The notes below the pieces were generated by a model. That model did not search any database. It was not told the origin of the DNA and worked only from the letters and a program-made list of their open reading frames with translations. From DATLGB01 sp038258425 (GTDB lineage Bacteria > Actinomycetota > Thermoleophilia > Solirubrobacterales > Solirubrobacteraceae): a stretch of 64,000 nt of DNA. Where the stretch lies: contig JBBSPV010000011.1 in NCBI GenBank assembly GCA_038258425.1, forward strand, positions 1 through 64,000. The letters run 5' to 3'. Below, piece after piece: positions 31,177 through 39,876 of the stretch (position 1 is the stretch's first letter; every line of letters starts with the position of its first letter). Made by a program: the position numbers and the translations under genes.

Positions 31177-32670
31177 ATGAGCGAGGGTGTGGCTGACGTC
31201 CAGGTCGAGCAGGGCGTGCTGCGCGGTACCGTCGACCACGGGGTCGCGGCCTACCTCGGGGTGCCGTACGCGGCGCCGCCGTTCGGCGCGCTGCGCCTGC
31301 AGCCCCCCGCGCCGGCGCCGGCCTGGGACGGCGTCCGCGACGCCAAGGCGTACGGGCCCACGGTGCCCAAAGGCGACTACCCGCCGCAGTACCAGCCCTT
31401 CCTCCCCGAGCCGGTGATCCCCGGCGAGGACTGCCTCAACCTCAACGTCTGGACCCCCGACCCCGCCGCCTCCGGGCTGCCCGTCTTCGTGTGGATCCAC
31501 GGCGGGTCGTTCATGAACGGCTCCGGCGCGGTGCTGGCCTACCGGGGCTCGTCCTTCGCGCGCGACGGCGTCGTGTGCGTGACGATCAACTACCGGCTCC
31601 AGGCCGAGGGGTTCCTGCACACCGACGACGGGACGAGCAACCTCGGGCTCCTCGACCAGCTCGCCGCCCTGCAGTGGGTCCAGCGCAACGTCGAAGCCTT
31701 CGGCGGCGATCCGGGCAAGGTCACCGTCGGCGGAGAGAGCGCGGGTGCGATGAGCGTCACCACGCTGCTCTCGATGCCCGCGGCGCGCGGCCTGTTCCGG
31801 GCCGCGATCACGCAGAGCGGCGCGGGCGCGCACACCATGCTGCCGCGGACGGGTGCGAAGGTCGCCGCGCTGCTGGCCGAGGAGCTCGGCGTCGAGCCGA
31901 CGCGCGCGGCGCTGGCGGGCCTGCCGCCCGAGCGGCTCCACGCCGCGGCGGAGAAGCTCACCAACGAGGTCCAGACCGCACCCGACCCGGACAGGTGGGG
32001 TGAGCTCGTCCTCAGCCTGCTGCCGTTCATGCCCACCGTCGACGGCGACGTCCTCCCCCGCGCCCCGCTCGACGCGATCGCCGCGGGCCAGGGCGCCGAC
32101 GTCGCGCTGCTGACGGGCACGAACGCCGAGGAGGCCCGCCTGTTCCTCGTCGCGCCGGGCATGATCGAGCTCGTCGACGAGCCGACCGCGCTCGCGGGCG
32201 CCTCCGCCTACGGCGTCGACGGCGCGGCCGCGCTGGAGATCTACGCCGACGCGGGGCCCTCCCCCGGCGACAAGCTCGCCGCGGTCGTCTCGGACTGGTT
32301 CTTCACCGTGCCCGCGGTGCGGATCGCCGAGGCCCGAGCCGGGGCGGGCGCCCCGACCTGGATGTACCGCAGCGACTACCGGTCCACCGCCGGCGGCGGC
32401 CTCCTGGGCGCGGCGCACGCGACGGAGATCCCCTTCGTCTTCGACACTCTCGACAGCCCGGACGCGGCGGCCATCCTCGGCCCGGACGCGCCGCAGCCCG
32501 TGGCCGACGCCATGCACGCCGCCTGGGTGCGCTTCATCACCGACGCCGACCCGGGCTGGCCGCCCTACGAGCCCGATTCCCGCACCACCGAGGTCTTCGA
32601 CGCCGCGGGCTCGCACACCGAGGACGACCCACACGGCGAGCGGCGCCGGCTGTGGGAGGGCGTCCGCTGA
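31177..32670 (+). CDS. Type-B carboxylesterase
   Basis: A 497-residue carboxylesterase/lipase. The signatures EDCLNLNVW and the elbow GGESAGA with Ser188 are intact. The acid Glu is in the block NAEEARLF (about 316) and His414 in AAHATEIPF. There is no signal peptide, so it is cytoplasmic. It hydrolyses carboxylic esters of unknown identity. The ATG has GGAGGAG upstream, and a TAGGCT box lies at 31140-31145. It is divergent from fucP, so esterified or acylated sugars are a conceivable substrate, but that is speculation. Confidence 0.92.
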   Translation: MSEGVADVQVEQGVLRGTVDHGVAAYLGVPYAAPPFGALRLQPPAPAPAWDGVRDAKAYGPTVPKGDYPPQYQPFLPEPVIPGEDCLNLNVWTPDPAASGLPVFVWIHGGSFMNGSGAVLAYRGSSFARDGVVCVTINYRLQAEGFLHTDDGTSNLGLLDQLAALQWVQRNVEAFGGDPGKVTVGGESAGAMSVTTLLSMPAARGLFRAAITQSGAGAHTMLPRTGAKVAALLAEELGVEPTRAALAGLPPERLHAAAEKLTNEVQTAPDPDRWGELVLSLLPFMPTVDGDVLPRAPLDAIAAGQGADVALLTGTNAEEARLFLVAPGMIELVDEPTALAGASAYGVDGAAALEIYADAGPSPGDKLAAVVSDWFFTVPAVRIAEARAGAGAPTWMYRSDYRSTAGGGLLGAAHATEIPFVFDTLDSPDAAAILGPDAPQPVADAMHAAWVRFITDADPGWPPYEPDSRTTEVFDAAGSHTEDDPHGERRRLWEGVR

Positions 32671-32678
32671 GTTCGGGC

Positions 32679-33083
32679 CTACCCGAGCGCGTCGCGCGCG
32701 GCCTTGAGCTTGCGCCAGCCTCCGGCGCGGTTGTTGGCGATGATCGCCCGGAACATCTCGACCAGCGCGGGCCGGTTGATCGGATCACCCTCGTGGAACG
32801 CGACGGTGCGCGCGGTGGCGTTGTCGTGGCCGCCGGTGATGATCCCGTGCGGGTCGTCGACGATCGCGCCGTCGTAGAGGAAGACGTTGACGTGGTCGCG
32901 TGCGGCGAGCAGGGCGCAGACGTTGCCCTCGAGGACGAAGTACGGCTGCACCCGGCGCTTGATCGTCTCGGCCACCTCGGGGTCCGCCTCATGGACGAGG
33001 TCGCGCACCTCGCGGCAGATCTGCTGCTGCCAGCCCGGCAACCCGTCGATGTAGGCGTCGACGCGGGGATCGGTGACGGACAT
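32679..33083 (-). CDS. DUF1801 (YdhG-like) protein
   Basis: A 134-residue DUF1801 protein: VDAYIDGLPGWQQQICREVRDLV and VQPYFVLEGNVCALLAARDHVNVFLYDG are the family blocks. The fold resembles frataxin-like proteins in some relatives, but no metal site is obvious. The stop lies 8 bases from the convergent carboxylesterase stop. The gene follows the SDR gene on the same strand with an 19-base gap, so it may share its TetR-controlled transcript. Confidence 0.85.
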   Translation of the reverse strand: MSVTDPRVDAYIDGLPGWQQQICREVRDLVHEADPEVAETIKRRVQPYFVLEGNVCALLAARDHVNVFLYDGAIVDDPHGIITGGHDNATARTVAFHEGDPINRPALVEMFRAIIANNRAGGWRKLKAARDALG

Positions 33084-33102
33084 GGCCGCTGTCCGGCGCT
33101 CC

Positions 33103-34002
33103 CTAGGCGCCCACGGCGTCGAGCTCGAAGCCCACGCCGGTGAGCTCCTCCGAGCGACGCCACAGCGCCTTGGCCAGCGCGGGGTCCGAGGCCTCGCGGA
33201 TGCGGCCGACCAGCGTCGGCGCGCCCCGCAGCCCGCGGAAGCCGTCCGGGCCGACGTAGCTGCCGCCGGGGATCTCCGCGGTGGCGGCGAAGAGCGTCGG
33301 GAGCGCCCCGGCCTCGTCGCTCTGCGCGAGGAACCTGTTCCCCAGCGCCATGCCGACGTGCTGCAGCCGGTTGCCGGTGTTGCCCTGCAGGTTGGTGGCG
33401 GCGTAGCCCGGGTGGGCGGCCGTGGCCAGCACCTTGGAGCCCGCCTCGGTGAGCCGTCGCTGCAGCTCCAGGGTGAAGAGCAGGTTGGCGAGCTTGGACT
33501 GGTCGTAGGCGGGCCACGGCGCGTACTCGCGCCGCTCGAAGTTCAGGTCGTCCAGGTCGATCGTGCCGGTGCGGTGCCGGTCGGACGAGACGGTCACGAC
33601 CCGTCGGGTGATGTGGCCGAGCAGGAGGTTGGTCAGGGCGAAGTGGCCGAGGTGGTTCGTGCCGAACTGGAGCTCGAAGCCGTCGGCCGTCTTCGCCATC
33701 GGCACGGCCATGATCCCGGCGTTGTTGATCAACAGGTCGAGGTCTCCCGACCAGCCGTCGGCGAACGCCCGCACCGACGCGAGGTCGGCGAGGTCGAGCC
33801 GGCGCACCTCGTGGCTGCCGGTGATCCCCCGCGCGGCGGCCTCGCCGCGGGAGACGTCGCGCACCGCGAGGACGACGTGCGCGCCGGCCCCGGCGAGCGC
33901 GCGGGCGGTGACGCGGCCGAGGCCCGAGCTCGCGCCCGTCACCACGGCGGTCTGGCCCTCGAGGCTCGGGAGGTCGGCGGCGGTCCACGGTGAGGAGGTC
34001 AT
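33103..34002 (-). CDS. Short-chain dehydrogenase/reductase
   Basis: A 299-residue SDR of the retinol-dehydrogenase/WWOX-like type. Cofactor motif TGASSGLG (22-29), NNAG, and active-site YDQSK are present with Ser in VTVSSD. The R in VRDVSRG after strand 2 suggests NADPH. The ATG at 34002 is 7 bases after a TACATT -10 box with a perfect TTGACA -35 at 17-base spacing; the start is thus leaderless. A TetR-type operator overlaps that promoter, so the divergent TetR gene very probably represses it. Confidence 0.92.
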   Translation of the reverse strand: MTSSPWTAADLPSLEGQTAVVTGASSGLGRVTARALAGAGAHVVLAVRDVSRGEAAARGITGSHEVRRLDLADLASVRAFADGWSGDLDLLINNAGIMAVPMAKTADGFELQFGTNHLGHFALTNLLLGHITRRVVTVSSDRHRTGTIDLDDLNFERREYAPWPAYDQSKLANLLFTLELQRRLTEAGSKVLATAAHPGYAATNLQGNTGNRLQHVGMALGNRFLAQSDEAGALPTLFAATAEIPGGSYVGPDGFRGLRGAPTLVGRIREASDPALAKALWRRSEELTGVGFELDAVGA

Positions 34003-34009
34003 GCCGGCC

Positions 34010-34038
34010 AATGTAGTCATTGCCAACAAGGTTGTCAA
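34010..34038 (-). promoter_or_regulatory. SDR promoter: TTGACA - 17 bp - TACATT
   Basis: On the minus strand TTGACA (34033-34038) and TACATT (34010-34015) are separated by exactly 17 bases. The SDR ATG follows 7 bases later. This is a textbook sigma-70-type promoter giving a leaderless transcript, and it overlaps the operator at 34020-34038. Confidence 0.75.
34020..34038. promoter_or_regulatory. TetR-type operator (imperfect palindrome)
   Basis: TTGCCAACAAGGTTGTCAA reads TTGnCAAC-nnn-GTTGnCAA on both strands (7 of 8 arm positions paired in each 8-base half). It lies between the divergent SDR and TetR starts and covers the -35 and spacer of the SDR promoter. Binding there would block SDR transcription and probably regulate the TetR gene too. 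Confidence 0.7.
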
Positions 34039-34051
34039 CGCCAACATCCCG

Positions 34052-34057
34052 TACGCT
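34052..34057 (+). promoter_or_regulatory. TACGCT -10-like box of the tetR gene
   Basis: TACGCT ends 6 bases before the tetR ATG (34064) without a Shine-Dalgarno. Leaderless start, 13 bases from the operator edge. Confidence 0.5.
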
Positions 34058-34063
34058 CGACGG

Positions 34064-34687
34064 ATGACGGCCCGCGCCTACCACCACGGCAGCCTCCGGG
34101 AGGAGCTGTTGGACCGTGCGGAGCGCACCCTGGCCGAGCGTGGGCTCGGCGCGTTGTCCCTGCGGGAGCTCGCGCGCGAGGCCGGCGTCAGCCACGCGGC
34201 GCCGCGACGCCACTTCGCCGACCGCCAGGAGCTCCTCGACGCGGTCGCCACGCGCGGCTTCGAACGGCTCGAGGCCGAGCTTCACGCCGCCGGCGGAGAC
34301 GGGACGGAGCCGTTCGCGCTGCGCTTCGCCGCCGCGGCCAACGCCCACGTCGGCTTCGCCACCGGGCACGCCGCGCTGCTCGACCTCATGTTCTCCGCCA
34401 AGCACGGACCGGTGTCCGACGCGCTCGCGGAGGCGTCGCACCGGGCGTTCGGCGTGTTCTCCGCGCTGATCGAGGAGGGTCAGGAGCTGGGGCTGATCGA
34501 GGCCGGCGACGCGGAGCGCGTCGGAGTACCGCTCTTCGCCGCGGTGCACGGTCTCGCCGCCCTCCTCAACTCCGGGCTCGTGGTCGCGCAGGAGCGCGAG
34601 GTGCTGGTCGCCGAGGTGGCGGCCCAGGCGCTGCGCGGCGCGCGCCCAGCCGAGCGGGACGACCGGCGCGGTCGACCGGCCACCTAG
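34064..34687 (+). CDS. TetR-family regulator
   Basis: A 207-residue TetR repressor. The opening YHHGSLREELLDRAERTLAERG and the helix-turn-helix LSLRELAREAGVSHAAPRRHFADR (about 26-49) are typical of the YHHG subgroup, whose C-terminal ligand pocket is TetR_C-like (about 85-185). The ligand is unknown. The ATG at 34064 is used rather than the long open frame upstream, because the conserved YHHG start and a -10 box both fit. It is divergent from the SDR gene with an operator between, which predicts repression of that gene. Confidence 0.9.
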   Translation: MTARAYHHGSLREELLDRAERTLAERGLGALSLRELAREAGVSHAAPRRHFADRQELLDAVATRGFERLEAELHAAGGDGTEPFALRFAAAANAHVGFATGHAALLDLMFSAKHGPVSDALAEASHRAFGVFSALIEEGQELGLIEAGDAERVGVPLFAAVHGLAALLNSGLVVAQEREVLVAEVAAQALRGARPAERDDRRGRPAT

Positions 34688-34739
34688 CCGTGTGCGACGA
34701 TTCCGGCACCACCGACTCGTCTCGCAAGGAGCACCTCCC

Positions 34740-35558
34740 ATGGGCGTCCGTCTTCTCGACGTGCTGATGCAACAGCTCGACACCCTCCGGTACGAGCCGA
34801 GCGACAAGCGCATCCGCGGGGTCCTCGGCGACGAGGCGGTCATCGACTCCGAGCGGGCGCTGCTCGTGTGGGAGCCCAAGCGCGTCGTCCCGACCTGGGC
34901 CGTGCCCGCCGCCGACGTCCACGCCACGATCGACGCCGGTGACCAGACCGGGCCTGACGCGGTCGAGCCGCCGAGGCTCGGCGACCTGCCGGTGTACGAC
35001 CCGTCCGTCCCGTTCTCCGTCCACACGACGGAGGGCGAGCCGGTCATCCTCCGCGGCGGCCAGGGCGGCCGGGCCGACGGCTTCCGCGCCAGCGACCCGG
35101 AGCTGAAGGACTACGTGATCCTCGACTACGCGGGCTTCGACGCCTGGTACGAGGAGGACGAGCGTGCTTCCAGCCATCCCCGCGATCCGTTCCACAGCAT
35201 CGACATCGTGCACAGCTCGCGACACGTCCGGGCCGAGGTCGACGGGCTCCTCGTCGCCGACTCAACACGTCCGTGCCTGCTGTTCGAGCCGCCGCTGCCG
35301 GTCCGCTACTACCTGCCCGCCGAGGACGTCCGCATGGACCTGCTGGCCCCGAGCGACACCCGCACCGCGTGTGCGTACAAGGGCGAGGCGCACTACCTCT
35401 CCCACGCCGGCCGGCCGGACGTCGCGTGGACCTACCCGTCACCCTTGCGTCCGGCGGCCGCGATCACCGACATGATCGCCTTCTTCAACGAAGGCGTCGA
35501 CCTCACCGTCGACGGCACCCGCCTGGAGCGTCCCGTCACCCCCTGGTCGGCGCGCTAG
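34740..35558 (+). CDS. Tandem DUF427 protein
   Basis: A 272-residue protein holding two DUF427 (NTP-transferase-like beta) units: about 35-135 (VIDSERALLVWEPKRVVPTW, YVILDYAGFDAWYEE) and about 145-255 (HVRAEVDGLLVADSTRPCLLFE, RYYLPAEDVRM, AHYLSHAG, VAWTYPSP). Function of DUF427 is unsettled. The ATG is preceded by AAGGAG with suitable spacing. Soluble, no membrane segments. Confidence 0.88.
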   Translation: MGVRLLDVLMQQLDTLRYEPSDKRIRGVLGDEAVIDSERALLVWEPKRVVPTWAVPAADVHATIDAGDQTGPDAVEPPRLGDLPVYDPSVPFSVHTTEGEPVILRGGQGGRADGFRASDPELKDYVILDYAGFDAWYEEDERASSHPRDPFHSIDIVHSSRHVRAEVDGLLVADSTRPCLLFEPPLPVRYYLPAEDVRMDLLAPSDTRTACAYKGEAHYLSHAGRPDVAWTYPSPLRPAAAITDMIAFFNEGVDLTVDGTRLERPVTPWSAR

Positions 35559-35657
35559 CCGCCGCTGCCGACCAAGGCGCCCCCCGGATCGCTCGTTACT
35601 CGCTCATGTCGCACGGCGCCGAGGCCGGCCGCGAACGCTGGTAGCGTCGCGTCCGCC

Positions 35658-35996
35658 ATGGCCTACGACGAGGACGTCGCCAACGCGATCCGCGAGCTGC
35701 TGGCCGACGAGCCGGCGGTCACGGAGAAGCGGATGTTCGGTGGACTCGCCTTCCTCGTGCACGGGCACCTGACGATCGCGGCGTCGCGCACCGGCGGGCT
35801 GCTCGTCCGGGTGGCACCGGCCGACGTCGACGCGCTGGTGGCCGAGCCGCACGTCCAGCCCGCCGGCATGCGCAACGCGGCCGAGAACGGCTGGCTCACC
35901 GTGGCGCCCGAGGCGGCCGCCAGCGTCGAGGCGATCGAGCCGTGGGTGCGGCGCGGGCTCGGAGTCGTCGGCGAGCTGCCGGCCAAGTCCGACTGA
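35658..35996 (+). CDS. TfoX/Sxy N-terminal-domain protein
   Basis: A 112-residue stand-alone TfoX-N domain: VTEKRMFGGLAFLVHGHLTIA, LLVRVAPADVDAL and the C-terminal AIEPWVRRGLGVVGELP. Gammaproteobacterial TfoX regulates competence, but short actinobacterial versions have no known competence link, so none is claimed. TAGCGT (35642-35647) lies 10 bases before the ATG, without a Shine-Dalgarno. Confidence 0.85.
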   Translation: MAYDEDVANAIRELLADEPAVTEKRMFGGLAFLVHGHLTIAASRTGGLLVRVAPADVDALVAEPHVQPAGMRNAAENGWLTVAPEAAASVEAIEPWVRRGLGVVGELPAKSD

Positions 35997-36037
35997 GGCC
36001 CGGGCTACCCCAGCAGGAACGTCTCGGGCATGCGCGG

Positions 36038-36790
36038 CTACGGGGCCCGCGTGAGGTCGCTCAGGCGCCGGCGTTGCGTGCCGTCGGCGTCGAAGTTCTC
36101 CGGCGCCAGCCAGGCCGCGTAGGCCTCGCGCAGGCGCGGCCACTCGTCGTCGAGGATCGAGAACCACGCCGTGTCGCGGTTGCGGCCTTTCACGACCATG
36201 TGGTTGTAGAAGACGCCCTCGAAGCGGAACCCGAGGCGGATGGCCGCTTGGCGCGAGGCCGCGTTGGCCGCATTGCACTTCCACTCCATCCGGCGGTAGC
36301 CGAGGTCGTCGAGGGCGTAGCGGAGCAGCAGCGCGAGCCCTTCTGTGGCGGCCGGCGTGCGCTGCAGCACCGGCGACAACCAGATGTGGCCGATCTCGAT
36401 GGATCCATGGGCGGGCACGATGCTCAGCAGGGTGGCGACCCCGACCGCTCGGTCGGTGCGCGGTTCGACGACGGCGAAGAACAGCGGGTCCCGGCTTGCG
36501 GCCTGGGTCTGCAGCCAGGACCGGTGCTCGGACTCCGACGCGAACGGGCCGTAGGGCAGGTACTCCCAGCTCCTGCGTGCCTCGGCGCTGCCGTCGTGAC
36601 CGAGGGCGTACAACGCGGGTCCATGACGCTCGGCGTCCAACAGCTCGAGCCTGACGCGGGTGCCCGGCAACAGAGCCCGCTTCGGCCGCGGACGCGGCAG
36701 GTCCAGCTCGAGCGCCCGCACCGACGGCATGCGGTCGCGAGGGCGCTCGGCTGGTGCTGGTGTGTGTGGTGTGTCGTCGGCGGGCGGCAA
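36038..36790 (-). CDS. GNAT acetyltransferase, RimJ/RimL type
   Basis: A 250-residue N-acetyltransferase. It has RVRLELLDAERHGPALYALG, IGHIWLSPVLQRTPAATEG (acetyl-CoA loop region), ECN-like WKCNAANAASRQAAIRLGFRFEG and a C-terminal YNHMVVKGRNRDTAWFSI, which is the RimJ/RimL (acetyltransf_3) pattern. It acetylates an amine on a protein or small molecule. The start codon is TTG 36790, 7 bases after a TATAGA box; an in-frame ATG at 36730 would remove 20 disordered residues. Identity of the acceptor is unknown. Confidence 0.87.
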   Translation of the reverse strand: MPPADDTPHTPAPAERPRDRMPSVRALELDLPRPRPKRALLPGTRVRLELLDAERHGPALYALGHDGSAEARRSWEYLPYGPFASESEHRSWLQTQAASRDPLFFAVVEPRTDRAVGVATLLSIVPAHGSIEIGHIWLSPVLQRTPAATEGLALLLRYALDDLGYRRMEWKCNAANAASRQAAIRLGFRFEGVFYNHMVVKGRNRDTAWFSILDDEWPRLREAYAAWLAPENFDADGTQRRRLSDLTRAP

Positions 36791-36797
36791 GGCATCC

Positions 36798-36803
36798 TCT
36801 ATA
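36798..36803 (-). promoter_or_regulatory. TATAGA -10-like box of the GNAT gene
   Basis: On the minus strand TATAGA ends 7 bases before the TTG start at 36790. This spacing matches the other leaderless genes in the window, which supports the unusual start codon. Confidence 0.45.
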
Positions 36804-36823
36804 GCGCGCGCCGACCGCGCGGC

Positions 36824-37462
36824 CTAACGCGCGTCGAGCAGTCGCAGGAGCGTCCGATCGGCGCGGGTGACCGCGTGGATGACGAACGGCGTGGCCGCGA
36901 GCAGCAGGATTCCGGCCACGGACGCTGCCGCGAGCTGCCACGGCGCCGACCACCAGGAGGCGTCGCCGATCTGCGGACCGCCGTGGGGGAGGGTCCATGC
37001 CCACGCCGGAAGCGTCAGCAGGAACAGCCCACTCCCCCACCAGGCGGCGGCGGCGCTGAAGGTCAGCGTGCCGATCGGCAGCATGAGCAAGAAATAGCCG
37101 CTCGCTCGCCAGGCTGCCGGGTCGCGCAGCGGAGCGAGCAGGCGCGCGATGGACGAGGCGGCGGAGACACGCGCAGGCAGCGCAGCGAACGAGACGCCCA
37201 GGAGGGCGCGGGCACGGGCTCGCTCGAGGCGAGCGGCGGAGCGCGCGAGCACCAGCGCCCCGGCCAACACCGGCACGCCGACGAGCGTGAACGCGAGCGA
37301 CACGCCGGTTGCGAGCGCCGTGACCATGACGGAGAAGCCGACCACGCCGACGGGTAGGTCGAGCAGCAGGTACCCGCTCTCTCGGACCGTGCGCCCGGCG
37401 AGCGGACGCAGCCATTCGGAGCCCTGAGGACGAGCGTTGACAGTGAGCGGTGGGCTGGACAT
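36824..37462 (-). CDS. Stand-alone membrane sensor-domain protein
   Basis: A 212-residue protein with four or more hydrophobic segments (about 35-75, 115-150, 170-195) and the pattern RTVRESGYLLLDLPVGVVGF and WRASGYFLLMLPIGTLTFS. This looks like the 'putative sensor' domain normally fused in front of actinobacterial histidine kinases. Here it is separate, and lies at the end of a kinase-regulator-ABC cluster. It could be a detached sensor for that kinase. The ATG at 37462 is chosen; an open frame continues to 37549. Confidence 0.72.
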   Translation of the reverse strand: MSSPPLTVNARPQGSEWLRPLAGRTVRESGYLLLDLPVGVVGFSVMVTALATGVSLAFTLVGVPVLAGALVLARSAARLERARARALLGVSFAALPARVSAASSIARLLAPLRDPAAWRASGYFLLMLPIGTLTFSAAAAWWGSGLFLLTLPAWAWTLPHGGPQIGDASWWSAPWQLAAASVAGILLLAATPFVIHAVTRADRTLLRLLDAR

Positions 37463-37499
37463 GCGCAGGATCCCTTCGTGTGTCGTGACGCGGATGGAT

Positions 37500-38216
37500 T
37501 CAGACGAGGTCGCGGCCGCCCAGGCGCCACGCGGCCGCTGCGAAGGCAACGCCGGCCCAGGTGAGCAGCACCGCGAGCGCGAAACCGGGCGCCAGCAGCC
37601 CGGCGGCGTCGGCGCCGCCGATGATGCCGCCGGGCGCGCCGGCCAGCGGCCCGAAGCGACCCACCTCGGGGGCCACCTGCGCGACGGCCGGCTCGAGCAC
37701 CGCGGCCACGGCGATCAGCCCGACGACGGTGACGATCTGGTTGCGCACCAGGGCGCCGACGCAGACGCCGAGCGGGCCGAGGACGGCGGCGACGGCGAGG
37801 TTGCGCCACAGCACGTCGGCGAGATCGCCCGGGCCGAGCGTCGGCTCGCCGCGGGCGCCGAGGATCAGCGTGCCGACGAGCATGGTCGCCACCGTCACCA
37901 GCAGCGAGAGGACGACGCCGGCCACGGCGTAGGCCAGGAGCTTGGCGACGAGCAGCCGCAGGCGGTCAGGCGCGGCGAGCACGGTGCCGGTGATCGTCCG
38001 GTGGCGCCACTCGCCGGTCATCCCGATCGCGCCGAGCAGCACGATGATGTAGGTGATCGAGTTGTTGGTGAACAGCGCGTGCGGATCCTTCTCTGCCCCG
38101 AGGATCGCTCCCAGGGCGACGAGGATCAGCGACAGCGCGGCCGCGGTGCCGACGATCGCGGCGAAGGTGCGGGTGGTGCGGAGCTTGAGCAGCTCGGCGT
38201 GCAGGAGCGCGGTCAT
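37500..38216 (-). CDS. ABC-2 type transporter permease
   Basis: A 238-residue integral membrane protein with about six hydrophobic segments. The opening LLHAELLKLRTTRTF and the block GMTGEWRHRTITGTVLAAPDR are standard for ABC-2 permeases of the multidrug/antibiotic export kind. Its ATG overlaps the stop of the ATPase gene (ATGA at 38213-38216), so the pair are co-translated. It would form the membrane channel for the ATPase beside it. Confidence 0.88.
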   Translation of the reverse strand: MTALLHAELLKLRTTRTFAAIVGTAAALSLILVALGAILGAEKDPHALFTNNSITYIIVLLGAIGMTGEWRHRTITGTVLAAPDRLRLLVAKLLAYAVAGVVLSLLVTVATMLVGTLILGARGEPTLGPGDLADVLWRNLAVAAVLGPLGVCVGALVRNQIVTVVGLIAVAAVLEPAVAQVAPEVGRFGPLAGAPGGIIGGADAAGLLAPGFALAVLLTWAGVAFAAAAWRLGGRDLV

Positions 38217-39103
38217 GCCCGGGCTCCGGTCAGCGCGAGGAAGGCCTCTTCCAGCGAGCGCACCCGCGGGGCAAGGCCGAGCACCGCCACCCGTTCGTGG
38301 CCGGCGACCTCGCCGACCTGCGCGGGGGTCGCGCCCCTGACGTGCAGCAGGTCGCCGTCGCGGTCGACCGGGTGGCCGCGGCGCTCGAGCGCACCGGCCA
38401 ACCGCACCGGATCCTGCGCGCGAACCTCGGTCGCGGGCCCGTCGTCGCCGCCGAGCACCGCCTCGAGGGTCCCGTGGGCGCGCAGCTGCCCGTCGGCGAT
38501 CACGACGACGTCGTCGACGGACTGGGCGACCTCGGCGAGGACATGGCTGGAGACCAGCACGGCCCGACCCCGGTCCGCCTGCTCTCGCAGCACAGCGCGC
38601 AGCCAGCTGATCCCGGGCGGATCCAGGCCGTTGGTCGGCTCGTCGAGGATCAGCACCTGCGGGTCGCCGAGCAGGGCGGCGGCGAGGGCGAGGCGCTGCC
38701 GCATCCCCATCGAGTAGCCCTTGACGCGCCGGTCGGCGGCCTCGGTGAGCCCGACGGCGGAGAGCACGTCATCGACCCGGCCGGCCGGATGCCCGCCGGT
38801 GGCGGCCAGGATGCGCAGGTGGTTGCGGGCGCTGCGACCCGGATGGAAGGCGGCGTCCTCGAGCACCGCCCCGACGCGGGCAGCGGGCTGCGCGAGCTCG
38901 TCGTAGCGCAGCCCGTCGAATGTGGCCGAGCCTGACGACGGCCGCACCAGCCCGAGCAGGGCGCGCAGCGTCGTGCTCTTGCCGGCACCGTTCGGACCGA
39001 GGAAGCCGGTCACCCGACCGGGCTCGACGTCAAAGGAGAGCTGCTCGACGGCCGCGAGGCGGCCGAAGCGCTTGCAGAGGTCACGGATCTCGATAGGAGC
39101 CAT
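38213..39103 (-). CDS. ABC transporter ATP-binding protein
   Basis: A 296-residue ABC ATPase. Walker A is GPNGAGKST (about 35-43), the signature region is YSMGMRQRLALA, and Walker B is LILDEPTNGLDP. The C-terminal ~75 residues are the regulatory extension seen in drug-exporter (CcmA-like) ATPases. It powers the overlapping permease. The 113 bases between it and the upstream response regulator could hold a promoter, so it may be transcribed separately under that regulator's control. Confidence 0.93.
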   Translation of the reverse strand: MAPIEIRDLCKRFGRLAAVEQLSFDVEPGRVTGFLGPNGAGKSTTLRALLGLVRPSSGSATFDGLRYDELAQPAARVGAVLEDAAFHPGRSARNHLRILAATGGHPAGRVDDVLSAVGLTEAADRRVKGYSMGMRQRLALAAALLGDPQVLILDEPTNGLDPPGISWLRAVLREQADRGRAVLVSSHVLAEVAQSVDDVVVIADGQLRAHGTLEAVLGGDDGPATEVRAQDPVRLAGALERRGHPVDRDGDLLHVRGATPAQVGEVAGHERVAVLGLAPRVRSLEEAFLALTGARA

Positions 39104-39216
39104 GGGGCGAGTCTCCGGCCGCGGCCCGCGCCTGTCGTCGCCCGCAGGACGCGTCCTCGCTCCCCCCGAGCGCAGATCTCCGGCGCCGCGACCTCCGTCG
39201 AAGGACAGAGACGCAG

Positions 39217-39876
39217 CTACCGGCCGGGCGTGACGAGTCCGCTCTCGTAGGCGAGAACGACGGCCTGCACCCGGTCGCGCAGCTCGAGCTTGGCCAGCAG
39301 GCTCGAGACGTGCGTCTTGACCGTGCCCTCGGTCACGAACAGCTCGGCCGCCAGCTCGCTGTTGCTCCGTCCGCGGGCCAGCATGACCAGCACCTCGCGC
39401 TCGCGCTGCGTGAGCGATGCCAGCCGGTTGCGGACGTCCGCTTCGACGGGGCGCCGGGCGAACTGCTCGATGATCCGGCGCGTGACCGACGGGGCCAGCA
39501 GGGCGTCACCGGCCGCCACCACCCGGACCGCGTCGACGAGCCGCTCGGGCGGCGCGTTCTTGAGCAGGAAGCCGCTGGCGCCCGCCTGCAGCGCCTCGAA
39601 CACGTAGTCGTCGCGTTCGAAGGTGGTGAGGATGACCACGCGGCTCACCAGCTCGGGGTTCTCCGTGATCCGCCGCGTCGCCTGCAATCCGTCGCCCCCA
39701 GGCATCTGCACGTCCATCAGCACGACGTCGGGGCGCAGGCGGCGGGTCGCCGCCGCGGCCTGCTCGCCGTTGGCGGCCTCCCCGACCACCTCGAGGTCGG
39801 GCTCGGATTCGAGGATCATGCGAAACCCGGCCCGCACCATCGACTGGTCATCCGCCAGCAGCACCGTGGTGCTCAC
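39217..39876 (-). CDS. NarL/LuxR-family response regulator
   Basis: A 219-residue two-component regulator. The receiver domain has acidic Asp9-Asp10 and phospho-acceptor Asp55 (LMDVQMPG), and Lys about 104 in FLLKNAPP. A LuxR helix-turn-helix is at the end (LTQREREVLVMLARGRSN, VTEGTVKTHVSSLLAKLEL). It starts at GTG overlapping the kinase stop (GTGA). It is partner of the kinase below and probably regulates the adjacent ABC exporter. Confidence 0.94.
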   Translation of the reverse strand: MSTTVLLADDQSMVRAGFRMILESEPDLEVVGEAANGEQAAAATRRLRPDVVLMDVQMPGGDGLQATRRITENPELVSRVVILTTFERDDYVFEALQAGASGFLLKNAPPERLVDAVRVVAAGDALLAPSVTRRIIEQFARRPVEADVRNRLASLTQREREVLVMLARGRSNSELAAELFVTEGTVKTHVSSLLAKLELRDRVQAVVLAYESGLVTPGR

